Of a stretch of 64,000 nucleotides of DNA, positions 1 to 10,124 are shown in pieces (the first letter of the stretch is position 1; each line of letters begins with the position of its first letter). Source of the DNA: Argyresthia goedartella. Taxonomy: Eukaryota; Arthropoda; Insecta; Lepidoptera; Argyresthiidae. Where the stretch lies: positions 992,001 to 1,056,000 of the forward strand of contig OX463813.1 in assembly GCA_949825045.1 (NCBI GenBank). The letters run 5' to 3'. Both the position numbers and the translations under genes were made by a program. The notes beneath the pieces are model-generated. The model worked only from the letters and a program-made list of their open reading frames with translations. It was not told where the DNA came from and did not search any database.

Positions 1-753
1 CGCAAATTGGCAGATCCAGGCGGTCACATTGACCAGCTTGTCGAGCGAGCTGTACCGTTCCAGCAGGCTGAACTCCTCTTCCGGCTCTGGTTGCGTCGTA
101 CAGACACCGACTGTCAAGGCGCCGTTCGCCGAGGTAACGCGTGGACTCATAGGCCAATCCGATTCGGCTTGAGTCAACCATTTTGGACCCCACCACAAGG
201 GATGTCTAACCAACTCCGGAGCGTGACATCCACGAGACGCACAGTCTGCTGGGTTCATTTCCCCTGGAACATGTCTCCAGATTAAGGGAACCTCCGAATT
301 CAAAATCTGCGAAACCCGATTCGCCACAAAAATCTCCAGCTTGTGAACTGAAGCCTTCAGCCAGCATAACACGATCTGGCTGTCCGTCCAAGCGTAGACC
401 GTATCTTCCAACGCTATTGACCCACGAAGAACCGTCATCGTGTTTTTGAGCAGACGAGTCAGGAGAGCCGCTCCCGAAAGCTCTAACTTGGGAATGGTCA
501 GGCGAGTGCGCAACGGCGCAACCTTGCTCTTGGCCATGACCAACCGCACATCAACCTCCCCCGAGGAGTCGACCGTACGCAGATACACCGCAGCTCCGTA
601 GCCCTTCTCCGAGGCATCGCAAAACCCATGCAGGGTGGCGGTGTATCGTTTGGTGGGGACCAACCTCCGTGGCAGTGAAATCCGATTAATGCCAGGGAGG
701 GTCGAAAAGAACGAGTCCCACTCCGAGCTCAATGACCCGCCGATCGGGTCGTC
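1..753 (-). pseudogene. pol: BEL-1 Pol continuation: RNase H domain, cut by window edge
   Basis: The frame stays open from base 753 to base 1 after the UGA at 754-756. It reads as the RNase H region of BEL/Pao Pol: LHGFCDASEKGYGAAVY (near 605-640), then IPKLELSGAALLTRLL, a second acidic motif WTDSQIVLCWLK, and VPGEMNPADCASRGC. The sequence after that leads towards the integrase, which is off the window. It is listed separately because only readthrough of the UGA would join it to the RT. Confidence 0.8.
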
Positions 754-2478
754 TCATTTCAGCTCAGCAGACCACAATTGCTGCATAAAACACTTGAGCT
801 GAAATGTTACCGGGGTGATCCACCCGTTTGGATCAAATGTCCTAGCCACCGTTGAGAGGACGTTCCGTTTCATCCAGACCTTCGGGGAGTCCAACTCGAC
901 CCGATACGAGAACATGTCTGACACCGGCTGGTACTGGACGCCTAATACCGACAACATATTTGGATTTTCCAAATTTTCAAAAATGTGGGGATCCTGCTGG
1001 TAGTCATCCGGAAGACCAGTCAGTAACTCTGGAGAGTTCGACATCCATTTTCGGAGCTCGTAACCTCCACCCCGTAAGAGCTCAACTAGCTCGTCCCGTC
1101 GAGCGAGCGCCTCCTCCACGGAATCTGCACCGGTACAGATATCGTCCACGTAGAGGTCCTGCTCCAGGATCGCTGCTCCTCTAGGGAAGTTTAACCGTTC
1201 TCGATCCGCTAACTCCCGAAGAGTGCGAATCGCCAAATAAGGACTAGACCGTAGCCCGTACGTGTTGGTGTTCAACTCGTACACCCTGATGGGCTGATCT
1301 GGGCTCTCTCGCCACAGTATCAGCTGATACCGTCTATCGCCAGGGTGAATGACTGTCTGTCTAAACATCATCCGGATTTCAGCTACAAACACAACATTGT
1401 GTCGACGGAACCGTGTGATAACATCCGCGATGTCATGATTCAACTTCGGCCCTGAATGCAAACACTGGTTCAGGTTCATGCCGTTAGATGTTGATGCCGA
1501 TCCATCGAATACTACCCGTATTTTGCCCTCCGGGGTCCTCAAGACCGCGTGATGAGGCAGGAAGCAGTGGTCTTCACGCTTCCAGTCGAAACCCGAAACC
1601 GGCATGTGGCCGAGCGACTCGTATTCCCGCATGAAGTCGACGTACTTCTGCCGGAAAATCCCGTCACGCTTCATGCGTCGTTCCATCGACAGAAGCCGCG
1701 TCTCGGCTGCATGGTGTGAACTGCCTAGCGGTGGGCGATCACTCCGAAATGGAAGACGTGTGAAAAATCGACCTGACCGAAGGCGACCAGTATTGTTCCG
1801 ATAAAACTGTTCACACTCTTCTTCAACCGGGTCCAACCGGCGTACCGTAGGTGGTTCCTCCACCTCCCAAAACTTTTGTATCACCTCCGAGAGTACAGAA
1901 CCGAATAAGGGACTACGAGTCGCTAGGCGTGGGGCAGCCGGCATGACCGGACCCATTACCGCATGGCCCAGTCTGGTGTTGACCGGAACCAGACCAGTCG
2001 CCTGCAACACGTGGACACCTGGCACTAACAGGTATCCCAAGGCATCGACACCCAATAAAATGTCTACTGGGCCCGGAATATCGAACTCCGGGTCAACCAG
2101 TGACAACCCAGCGACCAACTGTCGCACCGAGGACGACAACCGTACGTGAGGGTGTGAGCCCATCACATTAGGCATGACTAATGCCGTGACCGTCAGATTC
2201 ACCGATGAATCCACCCGTGACGAGAGAGTAATCCGACATACTCCCTTAACGGAACCGACTTCCGTGTTCCCAATTCCCCGAATGGAATGTGGATACTCCC
2301 TTACCGAAATGCCCAACCGTCTTACAAGGTTGCACGAGACTAAGCACCCCTGAGCCCCCGAGTCTAATAGTGCTCGTGCCACACAAGATTTGCCGTCCGA
2401 ACTCCACGCTATCACCGAGGCGGTGGGGAGCATGACCGTCTGTGGAGTGGCGGCACCCTGTAAGTGGGCGGCGTGTCC
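754..2478 (-). pseudogene. pol: BEL-1 Pol: protease and reverse transcriptase
   Basis: In the same frame as Gag, directly after its UAG; the first internal Met is at 2431-2433. The aspartic protease motif ALLDSGAQ lies about 36 codons after the UAG. The BEL-type reverse transcriptase follows, with HHAVLRTPEGKIRVVFDGSA, a motif A region reading VAEIRMMFRQ, and the active-site box LYVDDICTG near residue 426 of the Met-initiated frame. A Peptidase_A17-like stretch closes it (RTFDPNGWITPVTFQLK). The usual first Asp of motif A is Glu here (codon at 1378-1380). The frame stops at a UGA (754-756) in a place where the related BEL-4 has Trp, so this is probably a nonsense mutation rather than the true end. 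Confidence 0.85.
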
Positions 2479-4284
2479 CTAGCGGGAACCCCCGCGGGAT
2501 CCGAACCCGCTCAGACCTCCGTCGGCCTGGTAACTCGGCTGCTGATATGCCACCGGTGGCATATCAGACCGCATGTACATTAGGGGGTCCCAACCCGCAT
2601 AATAGGCCCCTCGCTCTCCCGGTACCCGACCATACCGGACAGTGAACGGTGTGCCCGGTGGCCACCGTGGATGGAGGGGGGAGAGCGGATCCAACCTGGG
2701 GCGCTCTAGGAATGGGGGCGACATCCGACTGTTCGCCTCCCAGAGCGACGGGCAGGGTGGCGCAGAAGGTGGTGGGCTCCCAGCCTTCGCGCCACTCATA
2801 GGTGCCATCTGACACCCGCCCGTAACACGCGGTGAGCCAGCGGCCCGAAGTCCTCGCTGACCCTGGACAGCGGTGACCGAACCCCGGCTGTCCCGCCTGT
2901 TACCCCCCGCGCTGCCCCCTTCCCCTCGGGGGGGGTCCCGTCCGCGGGTACCCCAGTCACCCCGTTGGTGACTCCCGTTGCCCGGAGGGGGACTGGGTCC
3001 GGCCCTGGTTGGGCCCTGTGACCGACCAACCTGAGTCCGGCCCTGGTGACCGTCCGAAGGGCCTGACCGGTTCAGGCACAACACGATGTGGTGCTTGCCA
3101 CCGCAGCCCTCACAGGGGGACGCCCGTGAGCACTCGCTCAGCGGGTGCGGCCCCAAACAACCGAAACACAATCGGTGGCGGAAGGCCACCTTCCTGCGGG
3201 CAGCCACACCGAGCGCCTTAAAGTTGGCGCAACTGGTCACCTCATCACCGGCACTGTCGCAGTGCACATAGCCGTCACCCGACGGCGCGGCACTCAAAAC
3301 GCCAAATTGTTTTGACCGACCACCCCCCCGTGGGGGTGGGGGGCGCGGCCCCTCCCGCATCCGCGCGGGTTGGCGCTGCACACTGGCCTCCGAATCCATG
3401 GTGTCGCATCGCTTGCATTCACCCTCCAAAAACTCCGTTAATTGGACGAGCGTGGGCAGTTCCGAGCTACTGCCCCCATACAGCTGTTCAAACCGACTTT
3501 GAACAGCTGCGGGCAACCGTGACAAAACCATATATAACACAATATATGACCATTGGTCTACCGGCAAACCAAGGTTCTGAAGGGCCTTAGTGGCCACCAG
3601 CACAGGGTTGAGCACCTGTACCCGGATGTCAACATCCCGGGTTACTCTTGGGATGCTGAACAGCTTCCCCAGCTGCGCATCAACTAACCGCCTTTTGTGT
3701 TGGTAGCGGTCAAACAATATGACCCGGGCAATCTCATAATTGCCCGCCGTAACCGATAGGTGACCGACCAACTCCTTCGGTTCACCCCGCAGTGCCATCA
3801 ATAGCTGGGCCAACTTGTAGGCGCTGTCCAGGTCGTCCCGACCGTGGACCAGGCTATCGAACAAATTGATGAATGCCGGCCACTCATCAATTGCCCCACC
3901 GAAGGCCGGTATCTCCAGGTGTGGAAGCCGTCCAACCACACCCTTAGGGGGGGGGGGGTCTCCGCTACCCTCCCCGCGGTCATCCCGACGCGACCGCTTA
4001 ATTTTTTCGGCGCGACGCTCGATGTCGCCCAAGCACTCCATCGCTTGGTCAGCATCCGCGCAGAGCTGCCTCACTGCAGCCACCGAGGCCTCATCCGTAA
4101 GCCCGAGGGCTTCAGCCTCGGCAGCCAGCCGACACACCTTCCCGACGCGTGTCATTGCGTCCTCCACACGCTTGAGCAGGACATCGTCCATGTCGGGTCG
4201 CTCCACATACTTGTGAGTATGGGCGAGCCATCTCATCTCCTCACGGACACCATATCGCAGTACCGTCAAGGGCGAAGGTGCCAT
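2479..4284 (-). CDS. gag: BEL-1 Gag
   Basis: Open frame of 601 residues, probably the nucleocapsid/capsid precursor that packages the element RNA. A charged helical N-terminus (about residues 1-105) is followed by the DUF1759-type Gag domain that BEL/Pao elements share (begins near residue 120 at PHLEIPAFGG, to about 270). CCHC-like zinc knuckles lie near 373-403 (CFGCLGPHPLSEC, then CEGCGGKHH). The C-terminus, about 200 residues, is rich in Gly, Pro and Arg and looks disordered, fitting RNA binding. The start at 4284 is the first Met of the frame. The frame ends in UAG with the pol frame continuing in phase behind it. No break is seen inside Gag itself. Confidence 0.88.
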   Translation of the reverse strand: MAPSPLTVLRYGVREEMRWLAHTHKYVERPDMDDVLLKRVEDAMTRVGKVCRLAAEAEALGLTDEASVAAVRQLCADADQAMECLGDIERRAEKIKRSRRDDRGEGSGDPPPPKGVVGRLPHLEIPAFGGAIDEWPAFINLFDSLVHGRDDLDSAYKLAQLLMALRGEPKELVGHLSVTAGNYEIARVILFDRYQHKRRLVDAQLGKLFSIPRVTRDVDIRVQVLNPVLVATKALQNLGLPVDQWSYIVLYMVLSRLPAAVQSRFEQLYGGSSSELPTLVQLTEFLEGECKRCDTMDSEASVQRQPARMREGPRPPPPRGGGRSKQFGVLSAAPSGDGYVHCDSAGDEVTSCANFKALGVAARRKVAFRHRLCFGCLGPHPLSECSRASPCEGCGGKHHIVLCLNRSGPSDGHQGRTQVGRSQGPTRAGPSPPPGNGSHQRGDWGTRGRDPPRGEGGSAGGNRRDSRGSVTAVQGQRGLRAAGSPRVTGGCQMAPMSGAKAGSPPPSAPPCPSLWEANSRMSPPFLERPRLDPLSPLHPRWPPGTPFTVRYGRVPGERGAYYAGWDPLMYMRSDMPPVAYQQPSYQADGGLSGFGSRGGSR

Positions 4285-5343
4285 GGTTACCGATTTAATT
4301 GTTCCTGGTCCTATGCTTCACTGCCGAACTAAGCACAGCCAGATACCAGCACTTCCCGTCAGCGCTGGGCACAGAAATTAAAACTAAGTTGTAAAACCCA
4401 AGGCAACCACTAAACAATTAAATCATAAACAATATTTAATATGGTCGCCCTGTGGACATACACCTTATAATATACACTCTAAATCAATTAGAGAATGCCA
4501 CCATGTGGTACAATCCAAATAACACACAAAAGGATAATATAAAAAAAAACTATTTTTCTAGTAGTGGCCCCTCCGATAGGAACCACACTTCCTTTGAGGT
4601 CAGCAAAATCAGCTTAATACCCCTTAAATAGCCCGACCCTGCTGTGCAAACCGAAATAACACTGTAGGACTATAGAACCCGACGTTCTATCGCAAGTAAT
4701 ACAATCTAGTTACTTCGCAGAATGACTGTTCAATCTTTTATGCTCAACAACAGTAGTTCCGACTACAATTTTATAACAACTGTTAACTAAATTGGCACTT
4801 ATACTTTCACTTACCGAAAATGAACTTTAATCGTGGTATACCGACCACAGACTCATTGCCGACTTGACCCAATCTGGGATATTCTTTTCTCCCAACTACA
4901 ATGTGACAAAGGCAACCCTACCGTGAATCGATGATTTCCCACTAGGAAACCGCGCTTCTGCTACCAAAATGGTTAATTCCACGCCTCACCGAACGGCGTG
5001 GAATCCTGAGGGGTTGTGCCTTTGCCACGTGAGAGAAAAGAAGTGATGAAATTGGTTACTGACCTTGTCTCCGTAGGCAGGAAATCGAAAGCTCGATTCG
5101 AGACGGGAATACGGGAAAAGGGCACAGTTTGGGATAGGATATGGAGTTAATCGAAACCTATCGTTGCTGCCGACGCTGTCGCCGGCGTGCTGCCTGCCGT
5201 GACCGTGGAGTCGCCGCTACCGATGCGACGATGTCCAATCAACAGGGATCACTTGGCCGCTGACGCGAATCTACTTATTTCCCGACGATGTAGATGATTA
5301 ACACTCCAACCAGGCCCGACGCCTGTATTTAGTAATTGGTACA
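4285..5343 (-). other. BEL-1 leader and possible 5' LTR
   Basis: No coding potential recognised. A minus-strand segment beginning TGTACCAATTAC at 5343 and ending GGGTTTTACA at 4390 has TGT...ACA ends and sits just upstream of Gag, so it could be a 5' LTR of about 950 bp. I found no convincing tRNA-complementary primer-binding site next to it, and the partner LTR is outside the window. The boundaries are a guess. Confidence 0.25.
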
Positions 5344-5644
5344 CCGAAATACCATCAATGACACGAGGCCCGAGCCTACATGTTTGTTCTCACCGACGAG
5401 AAAGACCAAGAGAAAGATTAACCTCCAATTTTACATCTCGTTTCCGATACGAGAGACAGCTGCTAGTGCCGTTTTCGCTAGTGATGTCTCGATTACTCGC
5501 GATCGATTCGCGCAACAAAAAACCGGTGCGTTTCCGACGCATAAATATTAAACACTTTAAATTATTATATTGTAGGCATGTTATTATGTCATTAAGTGAA
5601 TTATTTATTTTATTTTCAAATGTCAAATTATCATAACCTACATT
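5344..5644. other. Non-coding stretch, nothing recognised
   Basis: AT-rich sequence with only short, unconvincing frames on both strands. It probably includes decayed 3' sequence of LINE F, whose RT fragment begins at 5645. Confidence 0.4.
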
Positions 5645-5763
5645 TTAATAAACTATGGTACTATCATCAGCAAATAGGATCATAGGGTGAGATGTCGAGT
5701 TGACAATATCATTAATATAGATTTAGAATAATAGCGGGCCTAGAACGCTTCCTTGTGGTACCC
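5645..5763 (-). pseudogene. LINE F reverse transcriptase fragment (active-site segment)
   Basis: The minus strand reads [12 protein letters not shown], a stop, then IYINDIVNSTSHPMILFADD, the canonical LINE RT segment ending in the FADD active site. The piece is about 40 codons and begins abruptly next to LINE A copy A1. The upstream part of the same RT, ending just before this motif, is at 13335-13802 on the same strand, so A1 appears to have been inserted into one LINE F copy here. Confidence 0.7.
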
Positions 5764-6211
5764 TTAGCGTTACTCAGCTTGACTCAGCTTGTGGCAACAC
5801 TGAGGTCAATAGCCGACTGAGATTTATCCTATGTAAAATTTAAATATAAATTGTTTACTTGTGTAATTAAACTACAATTCTAGTTGTCTTTAATAGGATA
5901 ATCATAAATATACGTGTGACTATAAATATTTCATGTGAGTGAAATACAAGTCTATTTGATTCAAACTGTCCAATTGTTTTTCGGTTACAGAAATTTGTCT
6001 TTGTCATTGTTATTCTCGGTTCGGAGTGATTTCGTTCTACTTTATGTTTCTATTCTAAGCGAAAACATAACATCTGGAATCTAATTTCAACCAAATAAAT
6101 CACGTAAGTGGCAATCATTTCGAACTCGGCTCAGCTGACATAACCTCAATTGGCTGTCAATTATTCTGGTAGTTTGTTGACACTGATACATACAATTTAC
6201 TTTCATATCTA
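5764..6211 (+). other. A1 5' leader, non-coding
   Basis: Between the LINE F break and the mariner there is no recognisable reading frame. By position it would be the 5' untranslated leader of LINE A copy A1. No promoter motif stands out. Confidence 0.35.
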
Positions 6212-6238
6212 CACAGTCAGGTCATAAGTTCTGTCACA
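6212..6238 (+). repeat. Left terminal inverted repeat of DD37D mariner
   Basis: Begins CACAGTCAGGTCATAAG and pairs with the reverse complement of 7486-7512 with one mismatch at its third base. Preceded by TA. Confidence 0.92.
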
Positions 6239-6354
6239 CAATAAAAACTTTTGAATTTAGAACGCTGGCCACAAAAAAAATTATTGAATTCGAATTTCGA
6301 ATTTTTCATGAAAATAAAATTGTATACTTTTTAGAATTTTCCTCATTTTTAAAT

Positions 6355-7387
6355 ATGGAGTGGACACTTAAAGAAGACCGTGTCGCAGTTATTGCGTTGC
6401 ATCGTTGCGGTTACGCGCCAATTCAGATTTTCTACTTACTGAAAAATTTGAATATATCCAAAAGATTCGTTTATCGTACCATAAAACGATACAATGAAGA
6501 CTCTAGTGTAGTCAAGAAGTGGTCGCCCTCGCTCTGTTAGGACTCCAGCAGTGATAAAAGCTGTGAAGGCGCGAATTCAAAGAAATCCCATACGTAAGCA
6601 GAAACTGTTGGCCCTTCAGATGTGGTTAAGCAGGACCACGGTGAGAAGGGTGTTAAATGAAGACTTAGGGCTTAGGGCATATCGAAGCAAAATAGGACAT
6701 CGTTTGGACGCTCGTTTAATGGACCTGAGACTGAAGAGATGCCGCGCTTTGTTGAAGCGGTACGCGGGAAAAAAGCATCGGGAAATTCTTTTTTAGGATG
6801 AAAACATTTTCACCGTGGAAGAGAGCTACAACAAACAAAATGATAAGGTGTACGCACACATCAGTGAAGAAGCAAGCAACCGTATTCCGCGTGTCCAACG
6901 AGGTAATTTTCCATCCTCGCTCATGGTTTGGTTGGGAGTCTCTTAATGGGGCTTAACTGAGGTACATTTTTGTGAGAAATGCGTAAAAACGAATTCAGTT
7001 GTGTATCAAAATACAGTCCTCAAGAACCTTGTGGAACCTGTTTCTCATACCATGTTTAATAACAGGCACTGGGTATTACAACAAGATTCTGCGCCAGCTC
7101 ATAGAGCGAAAAGCACACAAGACTGGCTGGCGGCGCGTGAAATCGACTTCATCTGGCACGAAGACTGGCCCTCCTCCAATCCAGATTTGAGTCCGTTAGA
7201 TTACAAGATATGGCAACACTTGGAGGAAAAGGCCTGCTCAAAGCCTCATCCTGATTTGGAGTCACTCAAGGCATCCTTGATTAAGGTAGCCGCTGATATT
7301 GACATGGACCTCGTTCGTGCTGCGATAGACGACTGGCCGCGCAGAATAAAGTCCTGTATCCAAAACCACGGGGGTCATTTTGAATAA
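6355..7387 (+). pseudogene. Mariner (maT-like) transposase, broken
   Basis: Would have encoded the DDD transposase that cuts and pastes the element at TA sites. An N-terminal helix-turn-helix region (from MEWTLKEDRVAVIALHRCGY) is followed by a second DNA-binding part (RIQRNPIRKQKLL, LSRTTVRRVLNEDLGL). The catalytic core shows DEN near 6797, QQDSAPAH near 7083 and NPDLSPLDY near 7181; 37 residues separate the second and third Asp. Breaks seen: a frameshift near 6530, a UAG just before the first catalytic Asp, stops near 6943, and a frame change before 7001. It cannot make a full protein. Confidence 0.88.
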
Positions 7388-7485
7388 ACTTGATTACCAT
7401 AAGAATCTATGTTTTATTAAGTTCATTTTGCTATATAAATGTTTACATAAATAATAAACATGACTAAATTATTTCATATTGCACA

Positions 7486-7512
7486 TGTGACAGAACTTAT
7501 GACCTGACTATG
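7486..7512 (-). repeat. Right terminal inverted repeat of DD37D mariner
   Basis: Inverted partner of 6212-6238, followed by TA at 7513-7514. Confidence 0.92.
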
Positions 7513-7516
7513 TATA

Positions 7517-8942
7517 ATGGACAGTCGCATGCAGACCCGTAAAGCATGCCAAGTAGAATCCCAACTTAACCTGGCTTTAGAAGAATTAAAACTATCTAGG
7601 GAATTGTGTAGGCAGTTGACTTGCGAACGGGAGGACAATGAAAAGATGTTGCTAGAAGCATTAGGTAATAATAATAAACTAAAAACCGAGCTGTCTACTT
7701 TACACTCACAATATGAAAATGTACTTGAAGAACAAAATAGGTCAAAAATGATAATTCATGGTTTTGATCAGTGCGCTGCTGAATATGAGTTTGCTTTGAA
7801 GAGAATTTCTACCCTGGAAAAGGACCTGTCTGATGCCCACAACCAAATCACACAATAAGAAGAGGATTCTCATGGTTCAGCAGCACAAAAATCCCAAAAT
7901 TTATTTGAGGAATTGATATTAGCGGCCAAGATTCCGTTGCATGTAGTGATGTGTCCAGTGCAGTGATTGATTTGACTCATGAAGACTCAGTGGTGGGCAC
8001 TGGTTCAACATGCAGCAAAAACGCATCAAAAGATATGTGAAAATTAAAAAACACATCACTCAAGTATCAAAAAAATTAAAATCTCATAAAAATCTCAATA
8101 AAAGTTTATATAATAACAGTAAAATAGAAATTTTGGAAAAGTTTAAAATATGTATGGCAGATTTAAAAAATAATAAAACAAAATATGAGAAAGACCTGCA
8201 AAATCTTAAGTCTGAACTTGAAACTGTCAATGGCTGCTTGAGATCTATTACTGCCCGCTATGAAAAATCTCAAGAGGCCATTGAGGAGTACTCCCTGGCC
8301 ATGGATGAGCTGCTTAAACTGTCTCATAGTAATCAGGAACGCTATGACTCTTTGGTGGCCAATCATTTGTCTGACTGCCAACGTTCCTTGCAACAGCCGG
8401 AGAGAACAGCTTCAACCACGAGCCTTTAAATAAGTATCCGACCCGGGATTTCAGGGTCGCACAAAAGCATCACAAGCAAAACTGTCATGTTTTGTGATGA
8501 AATTGGAAGAAACTTAGGCATATTATTGAATAAGTTGGGACACTCAGTCATAAATAACTGTTTACCAAACTCCAGTTTTCATGATGTTATGCAAACAATA
8601 ACAAAGACACTTGATCTGACACCTGAATCAAACTTAATACTCATGTTTGTAAATAGGGGTGAGGTAAACAAATGGGACCTAATTAAATATTTTGAAACAC
8701 TTTGCTCACTGAATGTTAATAAAATTGTTATGTTTACATTCCCATATTTAAAAAATTGCCACAAGGTGAAAATGATCTTAGATATAAGCTAAATATGACA
8801 TTACATACAATGTCATATAATAATAGTTTGATTCATTTGATTGACTCTAAAAATTATGTTAGTAAAAATGTTTATTTGACCAAAGGTAGTTACTACCTTT
8901 CAGATTTTTACAAACGACAGGTAGCTGTGCCGCTATCTTATT
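7517..8942 (+). pseudogene. LINE A1 ORF1: coiled coil and SGNH hydrolase-like domain, broken
   Basis: The first part (7517-7858) and the second (8010-8429) are long, charged coiled-coil-like helices with many Leu, Glu and Lys heptads. The third part (8487-8942) reads like an SGNH/esterase domain: FCDEIGRNLGILLNKLGH, then LILMFVNRGEVN, then IVMFTFPY. Such esterase domains are known in ORF1 proteins of CR1-group LINEs, where they are thought to act in RNP or lipid association. The pieces are separated by stops and frameshifts near 7856, 8427 and 8790. A matching, differently broken copy is at 13803-15787, which supports the assignment. The end is cut by the repeat at 8943. Confidence 0.68.
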
Positions 8943-9966
8943 TTAAGGGTTCCGTACCCGAAGGGTTCCAAACGGGACCCTATTACTAAGACTCCGCTGT
9001 CCGTCCGTCTGTCACCAGGTTGTATCTCACGAACCGTGATAGTAAGACAGTTGAAATTTTCACAGATGATGTATTTATGTTGCCGCTATAACAACAAGTA
9101 CTAAAAACAGGATAAAAGAAATACTTAAGGGGGCTCCCATACAACAATTCTTTCAATACCACATACAAACTTATGGATGCACCTGGTTACGTACATGGAG
9201 TGTGAAAATAACCGCACCAATAACTTTGTAAACAATATTTTGCTGTGTAAAATCCAAACTATTTCAAACTCAAACTCAAAAGTACTTTATTACTGTAGAT
9301 ATTTACATATTCTTAGCAAACGTCATTTTTTGCCTCTTCTCTACATTGGATTTTTAGATCTCTTTTAAAAATAGGTTGTGCTTAACTAATACAATTATGA
9401 TTTATTTTTATTTAATGAGCTGGAATAAATAATTACAAAATTATTAACAGCAAGGTCTGTGTTGAGCCAGATTAACCCCATACAGTCCTGTCATTTAAGT
9501 AATCTTGAACATTGTAATATCCCTTTTTCGAAAAAGTCGCTTTAACATGCTTTTTAAATTGCTCAAATGGCAATTTCAAAATCTCCAGAGGTATCTTATT
9601 GTAGTAGAGAATGCACTGACCCTTGAAAGAATTGCTAACCTTCGCGAGTCTAAAACGGGGCGCACATAGTCTGTGATTATTTCTTAGGTAAACATTACAG
9701 CTATCGCTAAGTTTGGAAAATGTTGTAAGGTTCTTGCGTACATACATTATATTTTCGAAAATAAATTGACTAGCTACTGTTAGTATGTCAATTTCTTTAA
9801 AAAGCTCTCTTAAGGAGTCTGTTCGTTTTAAATTATAAATTGCTCGAATAGCTCTTTTCTGTAAAATAAAAAGAGCTATTCACTCCACACCATCGCTTCC
9901 ATTGAACGGTGGTACGGAACCCTTCGTGCGCGATTTAGACTCGCACTTGACCGGTTTTTTAGTATT
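8943..9966 (+). repeat. Lepidopteran SINE-like interspersed repeat, split by a LINE A fragment
   Basis: The left part (about 8943-9150) begins TTAAGGGTTCCGTACCC, then reads GACCCTATTACTAAGACTCC and CTGTCCGTCCGTCTGTCACC. The right part (about 9908-9966) reads TACGGAACCCTTCGTGCGCG and ends CGCACTTGACCGGTTTT. I recognise this as a repeat type very common in moth and butterfly genomes. The middle is displaced by an antisense LINE A fragment. It sits within LINE A1, near the end of ORF1. Confidence 0.65.
9265..9880 (-). mobile_element. LINE A copy A5: 5'-truncated 3'-end fragment
   Basis: The minus strand encodes the last part of LINE A ORF2 (an intact 91-residue stretch at 9472-9747, ending LNDRTVWG) and the 3' UTR ending CTACAGTAATAAAG with TTTGAG repeats near 9265-9290. 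It is nearly identical to the matching part of A1 at 12690-13320 but in the opposite direction. It is inserted in the SINE-like repeat at 8943-9966. Typical 5' truncation from incomplete reverse transcription. Confidence 0.85.
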
Positions 9967-10124
9967 ACAGCCAAGAATTTGGCTAACCTGACTGCTTCTA
10001 TTGAGCACAGACAAGGTATATTGGGAGACATTCCAAGTAATTTAAATTAGTTTTTAAGACAATAGAGGAAATCTCTAGCATACATAAGCCAATAAATATA
10101 TCAAGCAAGCATAGGAGATCAAAA

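Larger units (their letters stand above)
1..4284 (-). mobile_element. BEL/Pao LTR retrotransposon BEL-1, 3' part outside window
   Basis: A minus-strand run of Gag, aspartic protease, reverse transcriptase, Peptidase_A17-like region and RNase H, in the order typical of BEL/Pao elements. The integrase and 3' LTR would lie left of base 1. The frame from the Gag start at 4284 to base 1 is the same throughout and is interrupted only by a UAG at 2479-2481 and a UGA at 754-756. The coding part is clearly more GC-rich than the AT-rich LINEs beside it, so it is a different lineage from BEL-2, BEL-3 and BEL-4. Confidence 0.9.
6212..7512 (+). mobile_element. maT-type (DD37D) Tc1/mariner DNA transposon
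   Basis: 1301 bp with 27-bp terminal inverted repeats (6212-6238 and 7486-7512, one mismatch) flanked on both sides by TA (6210-6211 and 7513-7514), the target duplication of the IS630/Tc1/mariner superfamily. One plus-strand transposase pseudogene fills most of it. The size, repeats and DD37D spacing fit the maT group, known from Lepidoptera. It lies in the leader of LINE A copy A1, whose ORF1 begins just after it. Confidence 0.92.

Noticed and set aside
3947..3958. G12 run in BEL-1 Gag as a frameshift signal
   Set aside because: The Gag frame runs through it without interruption (Pro codons on the minus strand), so no shift is needed.
4390..5343. A firm BEL-1 5' LTR call
   Set aside because: The TGT...ACA ends fit, but no primer-binding site is next to it and the partner LTR is outside the window. 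Kept only as a low-confidence leader/LTR entry.
5336..5636. Frames of 71-92 codons
   Set aside because: Short, overlapping, on both strands, no recognisable motif.
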